DNA from: an uncultured bacterium | Lineage (GTDB): Bacteria; Planctomycetota; UBA8742; UBA2392 | DNA length: 64,000 nt | NCBI GenBank assembly: GCA_938014885.1 | Contig: CALLQI010000021.1 | Coordinates: forward strand, 186,001 to 250,000 | Reading direction: 5' to 3' | In this document: piece by piece, positions 1 to 8,954 of the stretch | Numbering within the stretch: the first letter of the stretch is position 1 | Layout of the letters: the number at the start of each line of letters is the position of its first letter | Translations under genes and position numbers: made by a program | Notes under the pieces: model-generated | Database searches by the model: none | Told to the model about the DNA's origin: nothing | The model's input: only the letters and a program-made list of their open reading frames with translations

Positions 1-1062
1 ACACAAAGTGTGCTTCTGAGAGACTTCACCACCACGCAACTCGCAGAGGTTCTTCCTTGCCTGAAATGCGTTACGCACTTAACACTGTTTAGATCACAAG
101 TGTCGGAAAAGTCGTTTTCTGGGCTAGCAGATGAAGTCAGGCTTAAGTCGTTGGGATTGTTCTTGTGCTCCGGTGAGGTGCGCATGTCCCCAATGGTGTA
201 TGTACAGCTGGAACACCTCGAGAACGTGAGCATTGTAGGCTGTGACACCTTCACTTCGACTCTGGCCGATGATGTTCAAATGCTTCCAGGATTGAAGCAC
301 TTTGAGGTCGGTGAGTGCGGGGTCATGGATGCCGAGTCAGTTGCGTTGGTGGTTGGGTCGCACCAATTGGAAACCCTCGTGCTTCGCCGCCAGACCTTGT
401 CGCGAAGCATTGCGAATGCTGTCCGCCGTCAGAGCCATTTGAGAACTCTTACTGTAAGTGGATGCACCTGGAGTCGAGATTGTGCCCCAGACCATATCTT
501 GCCGATAACGACGCTTGAGCGCCTGACGTTTCGACGCATGCCCACGCTCCCCTCTTCTGTGGTTGACAACATTTTCGGGAACAGCAGATTGCGTCACGTG
601 GACGTGTCCGACACCGCCGTGTCAGACTACGGTCTGCGCAGGCTGAACATGAGCGTACTCGACTCTTTGGATGTCTCATCGTGCTCGGCGTTGTCTCCTA
701 GATGGCCGGGCCTGCTCAAACCGGCTCATCAACTGCGGGTGATTGTCGCCCGTAATCTCACACTGTATTGGAATGCAGACGTAGGAAGCAGATCGTCAAC
801 ACGCTTAGAGTTGCTTGACGTGTCAGAATGTACAGTGGTCGGTCGGCACGCAATACTCTCCTCAATCCGCTGGCAAAGCGTGAGAGTGCTGCGAGTAAGC
901 GGCGCGATCTCCGTCGACGTGGAGTGTGTTAGCGCTTTCTTAGAGAGTACAGTGGTGGACATTGTTGAGTGTTTTGACGTGTCGTCACTTGACGCCGGTG
1001 CAGTAGCGCAACTTCGGGCGCGCTTTCCCGGTTGTAGGTTTGTTAGCAGTTCTGTCGAATAG
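1..1062 (+). CDS. Leucine-rich-repeat protein, 5' end outside the window
   Basis: The frame is open from base 1, so the true start probably lies upstream; a GTG at position 10 is the first possible in-window start but has no signal sequence or ribosome site. About 350 residues show irregular repeats of roughly 22-26 residues with the pattern LxxLxVxxC/S (for example LRTLTVSGC, LRHVDVSDT, LDSLDVSSC, LELLDVSEC), typical of cysteine-containing LRR solenoids that bind proteins. There is no membrane segment in the visible part and no catalytic domain. Base composition is clearly less GC-rich than the genes from 3 kb onward, which suggests an accessory or recently acquired locus. Function unknown; protein-protein recognition is the safe inference. 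Confidence 0.7.
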   Translation, partial: TQSVLLRDFTTTQLAEVLPCLKCVTHLTLFRSQVSEKSFSGLADEVRLKSLGLFLCSGEVRMSPMVYVQLEHLENVSIVGCDTFTSTLADDVQMLPGLKHFEVGECGVMDAESVALVVGSHQLETLVLRRQTLSRSIANAVRRQSHLRTLTVSGCTWSRDCAPDHILPITTLERLTFRRMPTLPSSVVDNIFGNSRLRHVDVSDTAVSDYGLRRLNMSVLDSLDVSSCSALSPRWPGLLKPAHQLRVIVARNLTLYWNADVGSRSSTRLELLDVSECTVVGRHAILSSIRWQSVRVLRVSGAISVDVECVSAFLESTVVDIVECFDVSSLDAGAVAQLRARFPGCRFVSSSVE

Positions 1063-1217
1063 CGAGTATAGGGTGTCCAGCCAATGTGATGCCATTCTTC
1101 GTTCACTCTCGTCCTTTCCCAGACCTAAGTTGCGCCGTGCGGATCCCTGAGAGCCTGTCGGGCCCAGCCTGAAAGTGTGGTACAAGTTTGGGAATCGGCT
1201 TCGCGCTCCGAGCCACT

Positions 1218-2315
1218 ATGAGCAACGAAGCCGGTGGCTGCAATTCTTTCGGAGCAACCAAAGGTCCAGGCAAGAACCTGGCATCGTTCGACGAATTGAC
1301 TTCAACAGAGTGGCACCAGAAGCCACCGGGAGCGGACTTGATGGCCGATGTAGCGATAGCATCTTTCGGCCAGAAGCCAGACACCGTCCCGATATCATTC
1401 CGCTCGGACGAGGTGCTGCGCGGAATGTCAACAGAGTTTGTGAATAGCTTTCTTGGCGGGGCCCCCGCCAAGTGCGCACGACTGACAGCTGAGCCCCAGA
1501 ACACGCCCTCGAGCGATTACCAATCCGCTACGCCAACCGCCGAAACACTCCCCTGGGCCAACAGGACTGCCAAGGTGGTGCCGTTGTCACGTGCTCTGTG
1601 GATAACGATGTCCTCCCCACTGACTGGCCTCCTGAGGCCTCGCCGAGCAACCCATTACCAACTCGCCATGCAGCCGGGTGCCGGGGTGGTTATTCGTCAA
1701 GCCAATGGGGAGAATTCTTTCGACCACGGACTGCTCGGCGCTGGCAGTGAGGGGTGCTGCTGCATTACGGACATAAAGCTTGAACTGGATAACAAGCCCA
1801 CTGTGAATCAGGAGCGCTACGGGATCGGCTTTACCATCGCTGTTGAAACTACTTGGAAGGCTTCTGCCAAAGGACGCGACTGCCAGATCCTGTGGCTGGA
1901 AAAGCACATGTGGTCGAGGGATCCTGACCAGAAAAACTGGGACTGGGTGGGGAAGTATGAAAACCAGTTTCCGAAACACGCCGACAAAGATGCTCCGAGA
2001 GCCTGGGCGGCGCGAAAAAGGGTGGGTAACGAAGTCACTCGACTTCGAGACCTGCCCAGCCTGGTCACGGGCGCAGCTCGGGACCATGAGATTCACTTCA
2101 TCATCCTGTTGGCCAGCGGATGCGAAGGGGACGAAGAGTGCAAGAGCAAGATGATTGTATTGAAACAGCGCACCACGTTGGGGGTTGATGGGCAGGGTGA
2201 CGAGAACAGGACTTGGATTCAGGATGTTTCAGGGACTGACCAGGGGAAGGAGATGGTCAAGGCTTGGCTAAATGAGGGGTTGCAACGAGTCGCTGAAGTA
2301 GTGAGGCCGGAATGA
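1218..2315 (+). CDS. Hypothetical protein with a CCC motif
   Basis: This 365-residue protein is not recognised. I chose ATG 1218; a TTG 30 bases earlier is in frame but neither has a good ribosome site. The N-terminal half is Ser/Pro/Gly-rich and low in predicted structure. Near residue 180 there is a run of three cysteines (GCCCITD), followed by a globular stretch with alternating hydrophobic residues (YGIGFTIAVETTW, DHEIHFIILLASGC), so the C-terminal half may be a beta-rich domain. No signal peptide or transmembrane helix is visible. Its stop codon overlaps the start of the MORN-type lipoprotein that follows, so the two are almost certainly co-transcribed. Confidence 0.6.
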   Translation: MSNEAGGCNSFGATKGPGKNLASFDELTSTEWHQKPPGADLMADVAIASFGQKPDTVPISFRSDEVLRGMSTEFVNSFLGGAPAKCARLTAEPQNTPSSDYQSATPTAETLPWANRTAKVVPLSRALWITMSSPLTGLLRPRRATHYQLAMQPGAGVVIRQANGENSFDHGLLGAGSEGCCCITDIKLELDNKPTVNQERYGIGFTIAVETTWKASAKGRDCQILWLEKHMWSRDPDQKNWDWVGKYENQFPKHADKDAPRAWAARKRVGNEVTRLRDLPSLVTGAARDHEIHFIILLASGCEGDEECKSKMIVLKQRTTLGVDGQGDENRTWIQDVSGTDQGKEMVKAWLNEGLQRVAEVVRPE

Positions 2316-2917
2316 TGGGCCCAGAGACAGGGGAAGCGGTCAAGTATCGTGCCAATCCGGTAGCGGTCGGCCTCAGCCAATGGTGTCTCGCTAAGCTCGC
2401 ACTTCTGGTGCTTGTTCTTGCTTTGTTCCTTGTTGGGTGCGAGGGCTCCAATGAGGCCGGGAACGCACCCGCCGTTGAAGTGACGGAACTCGACGGCAAA
2501 CTTTGGTCGCGGCGCGAAGTGGTGCTCTTTGACGACCCGCAGACCGGGCGGCCATGTCGGCGCGTGTCACACTACTACCCCGATGGCAAGCTGGCTGTTG
2601 TGGATGAGATGACCATCAACAATGTGTTTCTCAACCAATGGATGTGGCATCGCAACGGTCAGATGTCCGTGTCCATGATGTGGGATTGGAAGTCCGGCCG
2701 GGGTGTCCATCGGCGTTGGCACGAGAACGGCCAGTTGGCAATGCACTCCGAAAACGCCTGGCAGATGAGCTCAGGGATTGCCGACGGACGCAGTTCCCAT
2801 TGGGATGAGACGGGCGCTTTGCTGCGCACCGGCACCATGGCGATGGGGGAGAAAGTTGGAATCTGGTACGAGCGCCAGCCCGACGGGACACTCAAGACGG
2901 TCGACTACGGCCCGTAG
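2312..2917 (+). CDS. MORN-repeat lipoprotein (YwqK-like)
   Basis: The 201-residue protein begins at an ATG overlapping the previous stop by 4 bases. A hydrophobic stretch (ALLVLVLALFLVGC) ends in a lipobox, so it is probably a lipoprotein; the 30 residues before the hydrophobic core are long for a signal, and a later GTG start is possible. The mature part has repeats of the MORN_2 type: YYPDGKLAVV, WHRNGQMSV, WHENGQLAM, WDETGALLRTG, YERQPDGTLK. Such repeats occur in the YwqK family, often labelled antitoxin without strong evidence. I call it an envelope MORN-variant protein only. With its upstream neighbour it forms a two-gene unit of unknown role. Confidence 0.75.
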   Translation: MMGPETGEAVKYRANPVAVGLSQWCLAKLALLVLVLALFLVGCEGSNEAGNAPAVEVTELDGKLWSRREVVLFDDPQTGRPCRRVSHYYPDGKLAVVDEMTINNVFLNQWMWHRNGQMSVSMMWDWKSGRGVHRRWHENGQLAMHSENAWQMSSGIADGRSSHWDETGALLRTGTMAMGEKVGIWYERQPDGTLKTVDYGP

Positions 2918-2957
2918 CGCATCCGAATCTGGCTTCTGTACCCACGCTGCAGATTCA

Positions 2958-3704
2958 CTAATCCCCGTAGTCGCCGTGCTTCCAGCGTTGTTTGATTCTT
3001 CGTACGGCTTTCAGCATCTTCAGGCCGTCTTTCAGCAGGCTTACTTTGCTGCCGGCGATTTCGGTCCAGTCTACGGGTACTTCGGCTACTTTGATTCCGT
3101 GCTTCTGCGCCAGGAACAGCAGTTCTACGTCGAAGGCGAAGCCGTTCTCCTGTTGCAGCACAAACAGGGCTTGCGCCTCTGGCGTTGCAAACAGTTTAAA
3201 GCCGCATTGCGTGTCCCTGATCCCGTGGACGGCGCCGGCCCTCACCGCCCGGTTGAACCAGCGGCCGAGGAAGCGCCTTAGCGCGCTGGCCTCTACCTTT
3301 GTGCCCTTGCCTTCGCGGCTGGCGATCGCAATTGCGGCTCCGCCCGCGATCGCTTCTTCGAGCCTCTTGAACTGGTCCATGCGGGTTGCGCCGTCGGCGT
3401 CGGCGAACAGGCGCCAGCGGCCTCGCGCGGCGCGCATTCCGGTTCGGACGGCCGCGCCTTTGCCCGAATTCTTGTCGTGTTTGAGCAGCGTCAGGTTGGG
3501 GTGCTGCGGCATGCGTTGCGCCACGACGCGCGCGGTTTCGTCGGCGCTGCCGTCGTCTACGACAATCACCTCGGTGCTGCGGCCGTTTTTTTCGTTGGCC
3601 CATTGCAGCACGGCATCAAGGAAGGCGGGCAGGCGCGCGGCCTCATTGTAGGCCGGGATCACGACCGACAGCTCAAAGGCGGTGGGGGATGTGGGCTCGT
3701 TCAT
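2958..3704 (-). CDS. Family 2 glycosyltransferase, dolichyl-phosphate glucosyltransferase-like
   Basis: The 248-residue GT-A enzyme probably transfers a sugar from a nucleotide sugar to a polyprenyl phosphate or similar acceptor at the cytoplasmic membrane face. Visible motifs are the N-terminal VVIPAYNE (residues 14-21), VVDDGS (48-53), NSGKGAAVRTG (79-89) and the metal-binding DAD at 102-104, then a CGFK-type motif (TQCGFKLF) characteristic of the ALG5/DPM1-like branch. It has no C-terminal membrane helices. Start ATG 3704 is preceded by AGGCAGGG; a frame extending 24 codons upstream lacks homology-like sequence. It is divergent from bshC with only 44 bases between the two starts, so their promoters must overlap. 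Donor and acceptor cannot be told from sequence. Confidence 0.85.
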   Translation of the reverse strand: MNEPTSPTAFELSVVIPAYNEAARLPAFLDAVLQWANEKNGRSTEVIVVDDGSADETARVVAQRMPQHPNLTLLKHDKNSGKGAAVRTGMRAARGRWRLFADADGATRMDQFKRLEEAIAGGAAIAIASREGKGTKVEASALRRFLGRWFNRAVRAGAVHGIRDTQCGFKLFATPEAQALFVLQQENGFAFDVELLFLAQKHGIKVAEVPVDWTEIAGSKVSLLKDGLKMLKAVRRIKQRWKHGDYGD

Positions 3705-3748
3705 GCCCTGCCTGTGTGATTCCGCGTGAAAGGCGTTACCCTGACACC

Positions 3749-5341
3749 ATGAACTCGACCCCGTACGAGCACTCACAAGTGGACGCCGGCAACGAGTTGG
3801 GGCGCCGGTATATCACGGATTTTCCCCGCGTGGAGTCGTTCTACGGGGCCGATTACCGCACGCCCGAAAGCCTGGCTTCGGCGGCCTCGCGGCTGACGAA
3901 CCGCACCTGGCGTTCGCGCTATGACCGCAAGGCGCTGGTGGCGGCGTTGCAAGCCTACGCTGAGCGCCACCCGTGCCCGCGCGCGGTGCTGGCGAACATC
4001 GAAAAGCTGCGCGACCCGGGGACCGTGTGCGTGGTTTCGGGCCAGCAGGCGGGGCTCGGCGGCGGCCCGCTGCTGGTGCTGTACAAGGCGATGACGGCAA
4101 TCCGCCTGGCCGCGGAAGTTGAGCGGCTGGTCGGGCAGCCCTGCGTGCCGGTGTTCTGGAACGCCAGCGATGACAGCGATGTAGAAGAAGTGAATCGCAT
4201 CCGCGGCATCGGCCCCGACGGCAGGCTCAGCAAGTTCCGCTTTGACATCCAGTCCGGCCGCCGGCACGTGCGCAACATTGAACTGCCGGGCCCCGGCGAC
4301 GCGCAGTGGGAGGCCGCCGTGGCGGCTCTCGGCACGGGCCCCTTTGCCTCGCGTGCGGCCGTACTGCTGCGCGATTCCGCGGGGCGCGACTTCGGCAGCG
4401 CGTTCACACGGCTGCTGCTTGAGCTGCTTGGCAATCGCGGCCTGGTGGTGGTTGAGCCCGTGGCGTTGACCGCAATCCCGGCCTGGCGGCGGATTCACGC
4501 CTTTGAACTTGAGCATCGCGAAGAAAACCGCAACGCGCTGCGCCGCGTGCTGGACCGGCTGGAAAGCCAGAACCTGCCGCCCGGCGTGCCGGTCACGAAC
4601 CACCTGAACCTGTTCGTTACGGAAGGCGGCGAGCGCCGCCGCGTCACCGGCGACGGCAAGCGGCTGCTGGTCGAAGGCCGCGAGAAAAGCGCCGCCACAA
4701 CCTCGCTGCTGGCCGAACTCAAGGCCAACCCGGGCGCATTCACGCCCAACGTGCTGCTGCGGCCGCTGGTGCAGAACGCGATTTTCCCGGCTGTGGCCTA
4801 CGTGGCCGGGCAGGCTGAGATCGCCTACCACGGGCTGCTGAAGGGGCTGCACCGCAGCGCGCGGGTGCTGATGCCGGCGCTGTTCCCACGCGTGTCGATG
4901 ACGCTGCTGGCGCCGGGCGATGTGCCGCGCTTCGACGATCTGGTTGCGTTCCGGCAGCGGCTGAAGTGGAAGCAGCAAGAGGCCGAGATCGCCAGCGAAT
5001 CAGCCCAGCGCGGCATGGAAACCGCGATGCGCGATTTGCGACTTGGGCTGTCAGGACTCGCCCGCCCCCTGGAACAAGACCTGCAGAAGCTTGAGCAACG
5101 CAGCGGCCGCGCGGTTGCGGACGTGCTCGCGCGCGTGAAGCACGACCCGCTGCGGCTGACCGAAGGCGGTGAGGAAATGCTGCCGCTGCTGAACCGGTAC
5201 TTCCCCGAAGACCGGCCCCAGGAAAGGGTCTGGACGCTGCTTGGCGCATACGCGAAGTACGGCCCGCGGCTGCTGGACGCGTTTGACGGGGTGAAAGACG
5301 TATTCGACTTCCAGCACCACGTAGCGGTGATGCCGGAGTGA
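3749..5341 (+). CDS. bshC: Bacillithiol biosynthesis cysteine-adding enzyme BshC
   Basis: The 530-residue protein has the length and signature of BshC, which adds cysteine to glucosaminyl-malate in the last step of bacillithiol synthesis in the cytosol. The family motif VVSGQQAGLGGGPL lies at about residues 95-108 and VFWNASDDSDVEEVN at about 135-149, both close to the Bacillus family consensus; the C-terminal coiled coil is also present (about residues 380-440). Start ATG 3749 was chosen because the in-frame extension upstream crosses the divergent gene start. No bshA or bshB is visible in the window, so bacillithiol genes are scattered here, as is usual. Confidence 0.9.
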   Translation: MNSTPYEHSQVDAGNELGRRYITDFPRVESFYGADYRTPESLASAASRLTNRTWRSRYDRKALVAALQAYAERHPCPRAVLANIEKLRDPGTVCVVSGQQAGLGGGPLLVLYKAMTAIRLAAEVERLVGQPCVPVFWNASDDSDVEEVNRIRGIGPDGRLSKFRFDIQSGRRHVRNIELPGPGDAQWEAAVAALGTGPFASRAAVLLRDSAGRDFGSAFTRLLLELLGNRGLVVVEPVALTAIPAWRRIHAFELEHREENRNALRRVLDRLESQNLPPGVPVTNHLNLFVTEGGERRRVTGDGKRLLVEGREKSAATTSLLAELKANPGAFTPNVLLRPLVQNAIFPAVAYVAGQAEIAYHGLLKGLHRSARVLMPALFPRVSMTLLAPGDVPRFDDLVAFRQRLKWKQQEAEIASESAQRGMETAMRDLRLGLSGLARPLEQDLQKLEQRSGRAVADVLARVKHDPLRLTEGGEEMLPLLNRYFPEDRPQERVWTLLGAYAKYGPRLLDAFDGVKDVFDFQHHVAVMPE

Positions 5342-5445
5342 GCGGGGGCCGGTGCTCGGTGCTTCGAACGTCGCACCGCAAGCATCGGGTTGCTTACCCC
5401 TAACCCCCAGCCCCTGACCCCAAGCCCCGCGCTGGTCATATCCCC

Positions 5446-5473
5446 TTGCGTTGCAGCATGTTACGCCTAGAAT
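5446..5473 (+). promoter_or_regulatory. Predicted sigma-70-type promoter
   Basis: TTGCGT (5446-5451), 16-base spacer, TAGAAT (5468-5473). It precedes the TonB-like/toroid gene by about 135 bases. The same -35 hexamer and spacing recur before the tRNA-Glu gene. Confidence 0.5.
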
Positions 5474-5614
5474 GCGCTCTCGCGCCTGGGGCCTTCTGAA
5501 TTTCCGCAATATGTGCGAACCGGGGCGGCCGTGAGTCCGTTTATCTATCTGCATTCCGTTTCATTTGGATAGTATCCCGGGGTGTTCCGAGGCACCCGAA
5601 ACCAGGAGATCGCT

Positions 5615-7288
5615 GTGGCAGGCCAAGCCCAATACCAAGAACAGCCGGCGGATCCGAACTACTACGAGCAACCTCCCGAAGAGGGCGCCAGTACGGGTGA
5701 AGACCTGAGCGCGATTGCGTCAGTGCCCTGGGTGGCGATTGCCCTCGCGGTGCACGTGATCCTGCTCGTGATCGCGTACTTCGTGTACCCGAGCACGCCG
5801 GAACGCCCGGAAGTCGAAATCATCAAGGCCCAGAAGGAACTGATCCCTGAGCCGCCTCCGCCGCAGCAGCCGCCGGAAGAGGAAGTCGAGTTCCCCAAGG
5901 AAGAGCCGCCGGTCGAAAACCCGACCCAGGACGAGAACATCACGCCCGACGCCAAGGACGACGTGAATGAAGACCCGTCCGACAAGCCGAACAACGACTT
6001 GGCCGAAAACCCGAACGACGACCCGTCCGACAACGAGTCCCCGCACCCGAACAAGAACAGCACCACCAGCGCCGTAGGCTTGGGCGGTGGTATCGGTGGC
6101 GGCGGCGGTCGTGGCGGCGCGGGTGGCTTTGCTCACCGCCGTGCACGTGGCGGCGGCGGCCGGCCTCACGATGACCGCGTCCGTGCGGCCTTGGAATGGC
6201 TGAAGGACCACCAGAACAAAGAAGGCTACTGGAGCGCAACGACCTTCAGCGCGGACAGCGTCCGCAAGCAGGCCCAGAAGACTCACAACATTGAGTTCGC
6301 CGGCATTGGCTCGGCCAGTGGCGACATCGGCTGGGAACAGACCACGGACATCGGCCTGACCGGCATGGCTCTGCTGGCTTTCGTCGGCGCGGGCTATGAC
6401 CATAAGGAAGGCGATTACAAGCAGGTCTGCCGACAGGCGATTCTTTACCTGCGCAAGGTACAGAGCAACGACGGCTGCTTCGGTGCCAAGGAAGACGACC
6501 ACTTCATCTACAACCACTCGATCTGCGCCATGGCCATGGCGGAAGCCTACGGCCTGTCGCAGGACCAGGTGCTGAAGCCGATCGCCGACAAGTCGGTCGA
6601 ATTCATCCTCCGCGCCCAGAACCCGGGCCTTGGCTGGCGCTACGGCGTGCAGCCCGGCATCAACGACAGCTCGGTCACCGGCTGGATGGTGCTGGCGCTC
6701 AAGAGCTGCGTGATGGCCGGCCTCGAGTTCGACACCACCAAGTGCTACAACGACGCGGCTGAGTGGTACAAGCTGGTCACCGTCGACGTGAAGGGTTACC
6801 CGAAGTGCGGCTACGACAGCCCGGGCAGCAACAACGCCCGTCTGCGCAGCAGCCAAGATTACGAACACAACCCGTCGATGGACTCGATCTATGTGATGAG
6901 CATGCTGTTCATGGGCAAGGCCGACCTGAACGACAAGTACATCCGCAGCCTCAGCAACGTGTGTGTCGAACCCGCATACCTGCCGACCTGGGATCACTAC
7001 AAGATCGACTACTACTACTGGTACTACGCCAGCCTGGCCCTGTACCAGGTGGGCGGCGGTGCCTGGGACAAGTGGGAAAAGGCCATGAGCAAGACCCTGC
7101 TGGACAACCAGCGCGGCTACCACAAGCTCGACAAGGCCAAGAACCTGACCAACAAGAACGTTCTGGACGAACACGGCAGCTGGGACGCCGTGGACGCCTG
7201 GAGCAGCGCCGGCGGCCGCGTGTACGCCACCGCCATCAACTGCCTGACGCTTGAGGTGTACTACCGCTATCTCAAGCTGCACAAGTAA
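5615..7288 (+). CDS. TonB-like membrane stalk fused to a prenyltransferase/squalene-oxidase toroid domain
   Basis: Start GTG 5615 is set by AGGAGA six bases upstream. The 557-residue protein has a cytoplasmic N-terminus, one transmembrane helix (about 39-58), a Pro/Glu-rich segment (60-105) like the stalk of TonB, an Asp/Asn/Pro-rich segment (105-150), a Gly-rich hinge (155-185), and then an alpha/alpha toroid domain of the squalene-cyclase/prenyltransferase superfamily (about 190-557) with repeats such as VRAALEWLKDHQNKEGYWS and AILYLRKVQSNDGCFG. The DxDD acid motif of true squalene-hopene cyclases is absent, so an enzyme role is doubtful; a periplasmic binding or scaffold role is an inference. 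It is followed by a strong terminator, so it is probably monocistronic. Confidence 0.85.
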   Translation: MAGQAQYQEQPADPNYYEQPPEEGASTGEDLSAIASVPWVAIALAVHVILLVIAYFVYPSTPERPEVEIIKAQKELIPEPPPPQQPPEEEVEFPKEEPPVENPTQDENITPDAKDDVNEDPSDKPNNDLAENPNDDPSDNESPHPNKNSTTSAVGLGGGIGGGGGRGGAGGFAHRRARGGGGRPHDDRVRAALEWLKDHQNKEGYWSATTFSADSVRKQAQKTHNIEFAGIGSASGDIGWEQTTDIGLTGMALLAFVGAGYDHKEGDYKQVCRQAILYLRKVQSNDGCFGAKEDDHFIYNHSICAMAMAEAYGLSQDQVLKPIADKSVEFILRAQNPGLGWRYGVQPGINDSSVTGWMVLALKSCVMAGLEFDTTKCYNDAAEWYKLVTVDVKGYPKCGYDSPGSNNARLRSSQDYEHNPSMDSIYVMSMLFMGKADLNDKYIRSLSNVCVEPAYLPTWDHYKIDYYYWYYASLALYQVGGGAWDKWEKAMSKTLLDNQRGYHKLDKAKNLTNKNVLDEHGSWDAVDAWSSAGGRVYATAINCLTLEVYYRYLKLHK

Positions 7289-7305
7289 GCCACACGGGTG
7301 AAGTG

Positions 7306-7340
7306 ACACAGGGCGACCAAACGGTCGCCCTGTGTTCTTT
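7306..7340 (+). terminator. Rho-independent terminator
   Basis: A perfect 13-bp stem (7306-7318 with 7323-7335, loop AAAC) is followed by TTCTTT. It lies 18 bases after the stop of the TonB-like/toroid gene. Confidence 0.85.
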
Positions 7341-7412
7341 CTGGGGTGCCTTGACCTGCCGCCGTACTCCCGCACCCTCCACTTCGTCTCTCGACTCTCG
7401 CGACGTTGCCCC

Positions 7413-7418
7413 TAGAAT
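7413..7418 (+). promoter_or_regulatory. Predicted -10 element (TAGAAT), near-leaderless start
   Basis: CCTAGAATC resembles the -10 boxes at 5468 and 13790. The next ATG is only 9 bases downstream (7428), so a transcript from here would have almost no leader, which fits the lack of a ribosome site. A -35 box is weak (TCGACT at 16 bases). Confidence 0.35.
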
Positions 7419-7427
7419 CCGGGACTG

Positions 7428-8954
7428 ATGTCGCGTCGCAAAAAGAAAAAGAAACCTCAGGGGGCACCCAAGGTGTCACAACCCGCTGCTCCACAGCCAA
7501 CGGCGCCGCAGCCCGGCAGTCCTGAGCCCGCTGCCACGCGCGACACGGCCCGCCTGCCGCGTCCGCTGAAGGCTCTCGACGCCGATTACGGCGCGCTGCT
7601 GCGCATGCGCAACGTGCGCTGGCTGATCGTGATCGCGGTAATCGTGGCCGCGTTGTGGCTGGGCTATCACCTTTCGGCCGTCTTTGTGCCGCTGCTTGTC
7701 GCGCTGGCCACGGCCTACATCCTGAACCCGCTGGTAGTGAAGCTGCAGAAGCGCGGCATGAGCCGCCCCAAGGCCGTGCTGATGATCTTCCTGCTGTTTA
7801 TTGCATCCAGCGCCGCCATCGGCACCTGGATGGTCAGCAGCGTGGTCGCCGACGTGCGCAACTTGTCCGACAAGGGACAGGAAATCCTCAACGACCTGAA
7901 GGAAAACCAGGACGAGTGGGTGGCGTCATGGAACGAGGCCGTTCCTGAAAAGCTGCGTCTCGACCCTAACGACGACAACTTCGGCAAGGTCGTAGATGAA
8001 GTTGGCGAGCGGTTCTTTCCGACGAAGTCATCAGCAGAAGAGCCAGCCGCCGCGCAAGCCCGCGCCCAGATGGTGACGGCGCGCGCCGAATTGCTGTCCG
8101 GCTTCCAGCGCCTTGACCGCAACGGCGACTTCCTGCTGCAGAAAGACGAAATCGGCAGCGCTGAGCTTACCGCCATGGACACCGGCAAAGACGGCACGGT
8201 CTCTGCCGACGAATGGTTTGCGCGCTTCGGGGCCACCGCGCCCAAAGCTGACGGCCGCACGGTCTCAGACGGTGTGGTCAGCAGCGCGGATCGGATTGTT
8301 TCGGTGGTGGGCTCGGGCCTTTCGGGCCTTTTCACTGCGCTGCTGTTCATCACGCTGGTTCCGATCTACACGTGGTACTTCATGGTCGGCTTCGACAAGT
8401 TTGTGGACACAGTGCGTGGGTATCTGCCAGGCTCGCAACGGCCGCGCATCGAGCGCATTCTCAAGGAAATCGACACGATGCTGCGGGCTTTCTTTCGCGG
8501 GCGCATCGTGGTGGTCGGCATCATTTCTGTGGCTACGACGATCGTGTACCTGGCGTTCGGCATCCAGTACGCCGTGCTGCTGGGGCTGATGAGCGGGCTG
8601 GGCGTGCTGATTCCGTACTTCAGCATGGTGGCGGGCTGGATTCCGGCGATCATTGTGTGTCTCGTGACGAAGGAAGAACCGTGGGGCGCGATCATCGGCA
8701 TGAGTATCGGCTTCCACGTGATCCAGGCGCTCGAACAGTATGTGCTGACGCCCAAGCTGCTGGGTGATGCGGTGGAGTTGCACCCGGTAACGCTGCTGGT
8801 TGGCGTGTTTGTGATGGCCAGCCTGTTCGGGTTGTTCGGCGCGCTGCTGGCTGTGCCGCTGACCGCGATTGCCAAGACGCTGGGACGCGAGTTTGTGCTG
8901 CCGTACTTCAAGAGTTTGGCCGCCGAAAAGCCTAAAGCCGTGGAAAGCTCATGA
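7428..8954 (+). CDS. AI-2E family permease with an inserted EF-hand pair
   Basis: This 508-residue inner-membrane protein belongs to the AI-2E/YdiK/PerM family. It has a Lys/Pro-rich cytoplasmic N-terminus, paired helices at about 64-98 and 118-142, a soluble insert, and the conserved C-terminal block (helices at about 290-320, 350-400, 415-485; motif ALEQYVLTPKLLGDAVELHP). The soluble insert contains two canonical 12-residue calcium loops: DRNGDFLLQKDE (about 230-241) and DTGKDGTVSADE (about 251-262), each with acidic or oxygen ligands at positions 1, 3, 5 and Glu at 12. EF-hands are not part of the usual family. It overlaps the NUDIX gene by 4 bases. Substrate unknown. Confidence 0.9.
   Translation: MSRRKKKKKPQGAPKVSQPAAPQPTAPQPGSPEPAATRDTARLPRPLKALDADYGALLRMRNVRWLIVIAVIVAALWLGYHLSAVFVPLLVALATAYILNPLVVKLQKRGMSRPKAVLMIFLLFIASSAAIGTWMVSSVVADVRNLSDKGQEILNDLKENQDEWVASWNEAVPEKLRLDPNDDNFGKVVDEVGERFFPTKSSAEEPAAAQARAQMVTARAELLSGFQRLDRNGDFLLQKDEIGSAELTAMDTGKDGTVSADEWFARFGATAPKADGRTVSDGVVSSADRIVSVVGSGLSGLFTALLFITLVPIYTWYFMVGFDKFVDTVRGYLPGSQRPRIERILKEIDTMLRAFFRGRIVVVGIISVATTIVYLAFGIQYAVLLGLMSGLGVLIPYFSMVAGWIPAIIVCLVTKEEPWGAIIGMSIGFHVIQALEQYVLTPKLLGDAVELHPVTLLVGVFVMASLFGLFGALLAVPLTAIAKTLGREFVLPYFKSLAAEKPKAVESS

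Noticed and set aside
5615..7288. True squalene-hopene cyclase
   Set aside because: No DxDD motif and the domain is fused to a TonB-like stalk.
5720..7375. A long open frame on the minus strand opposite the TonB-like/toroid gene
   Set aside because: It is a shadow of GC-rich coding sequence: low-complexity Val/Ala/Arg composition, no ribosome site, no domain; the plus-strand gene has clear domains.
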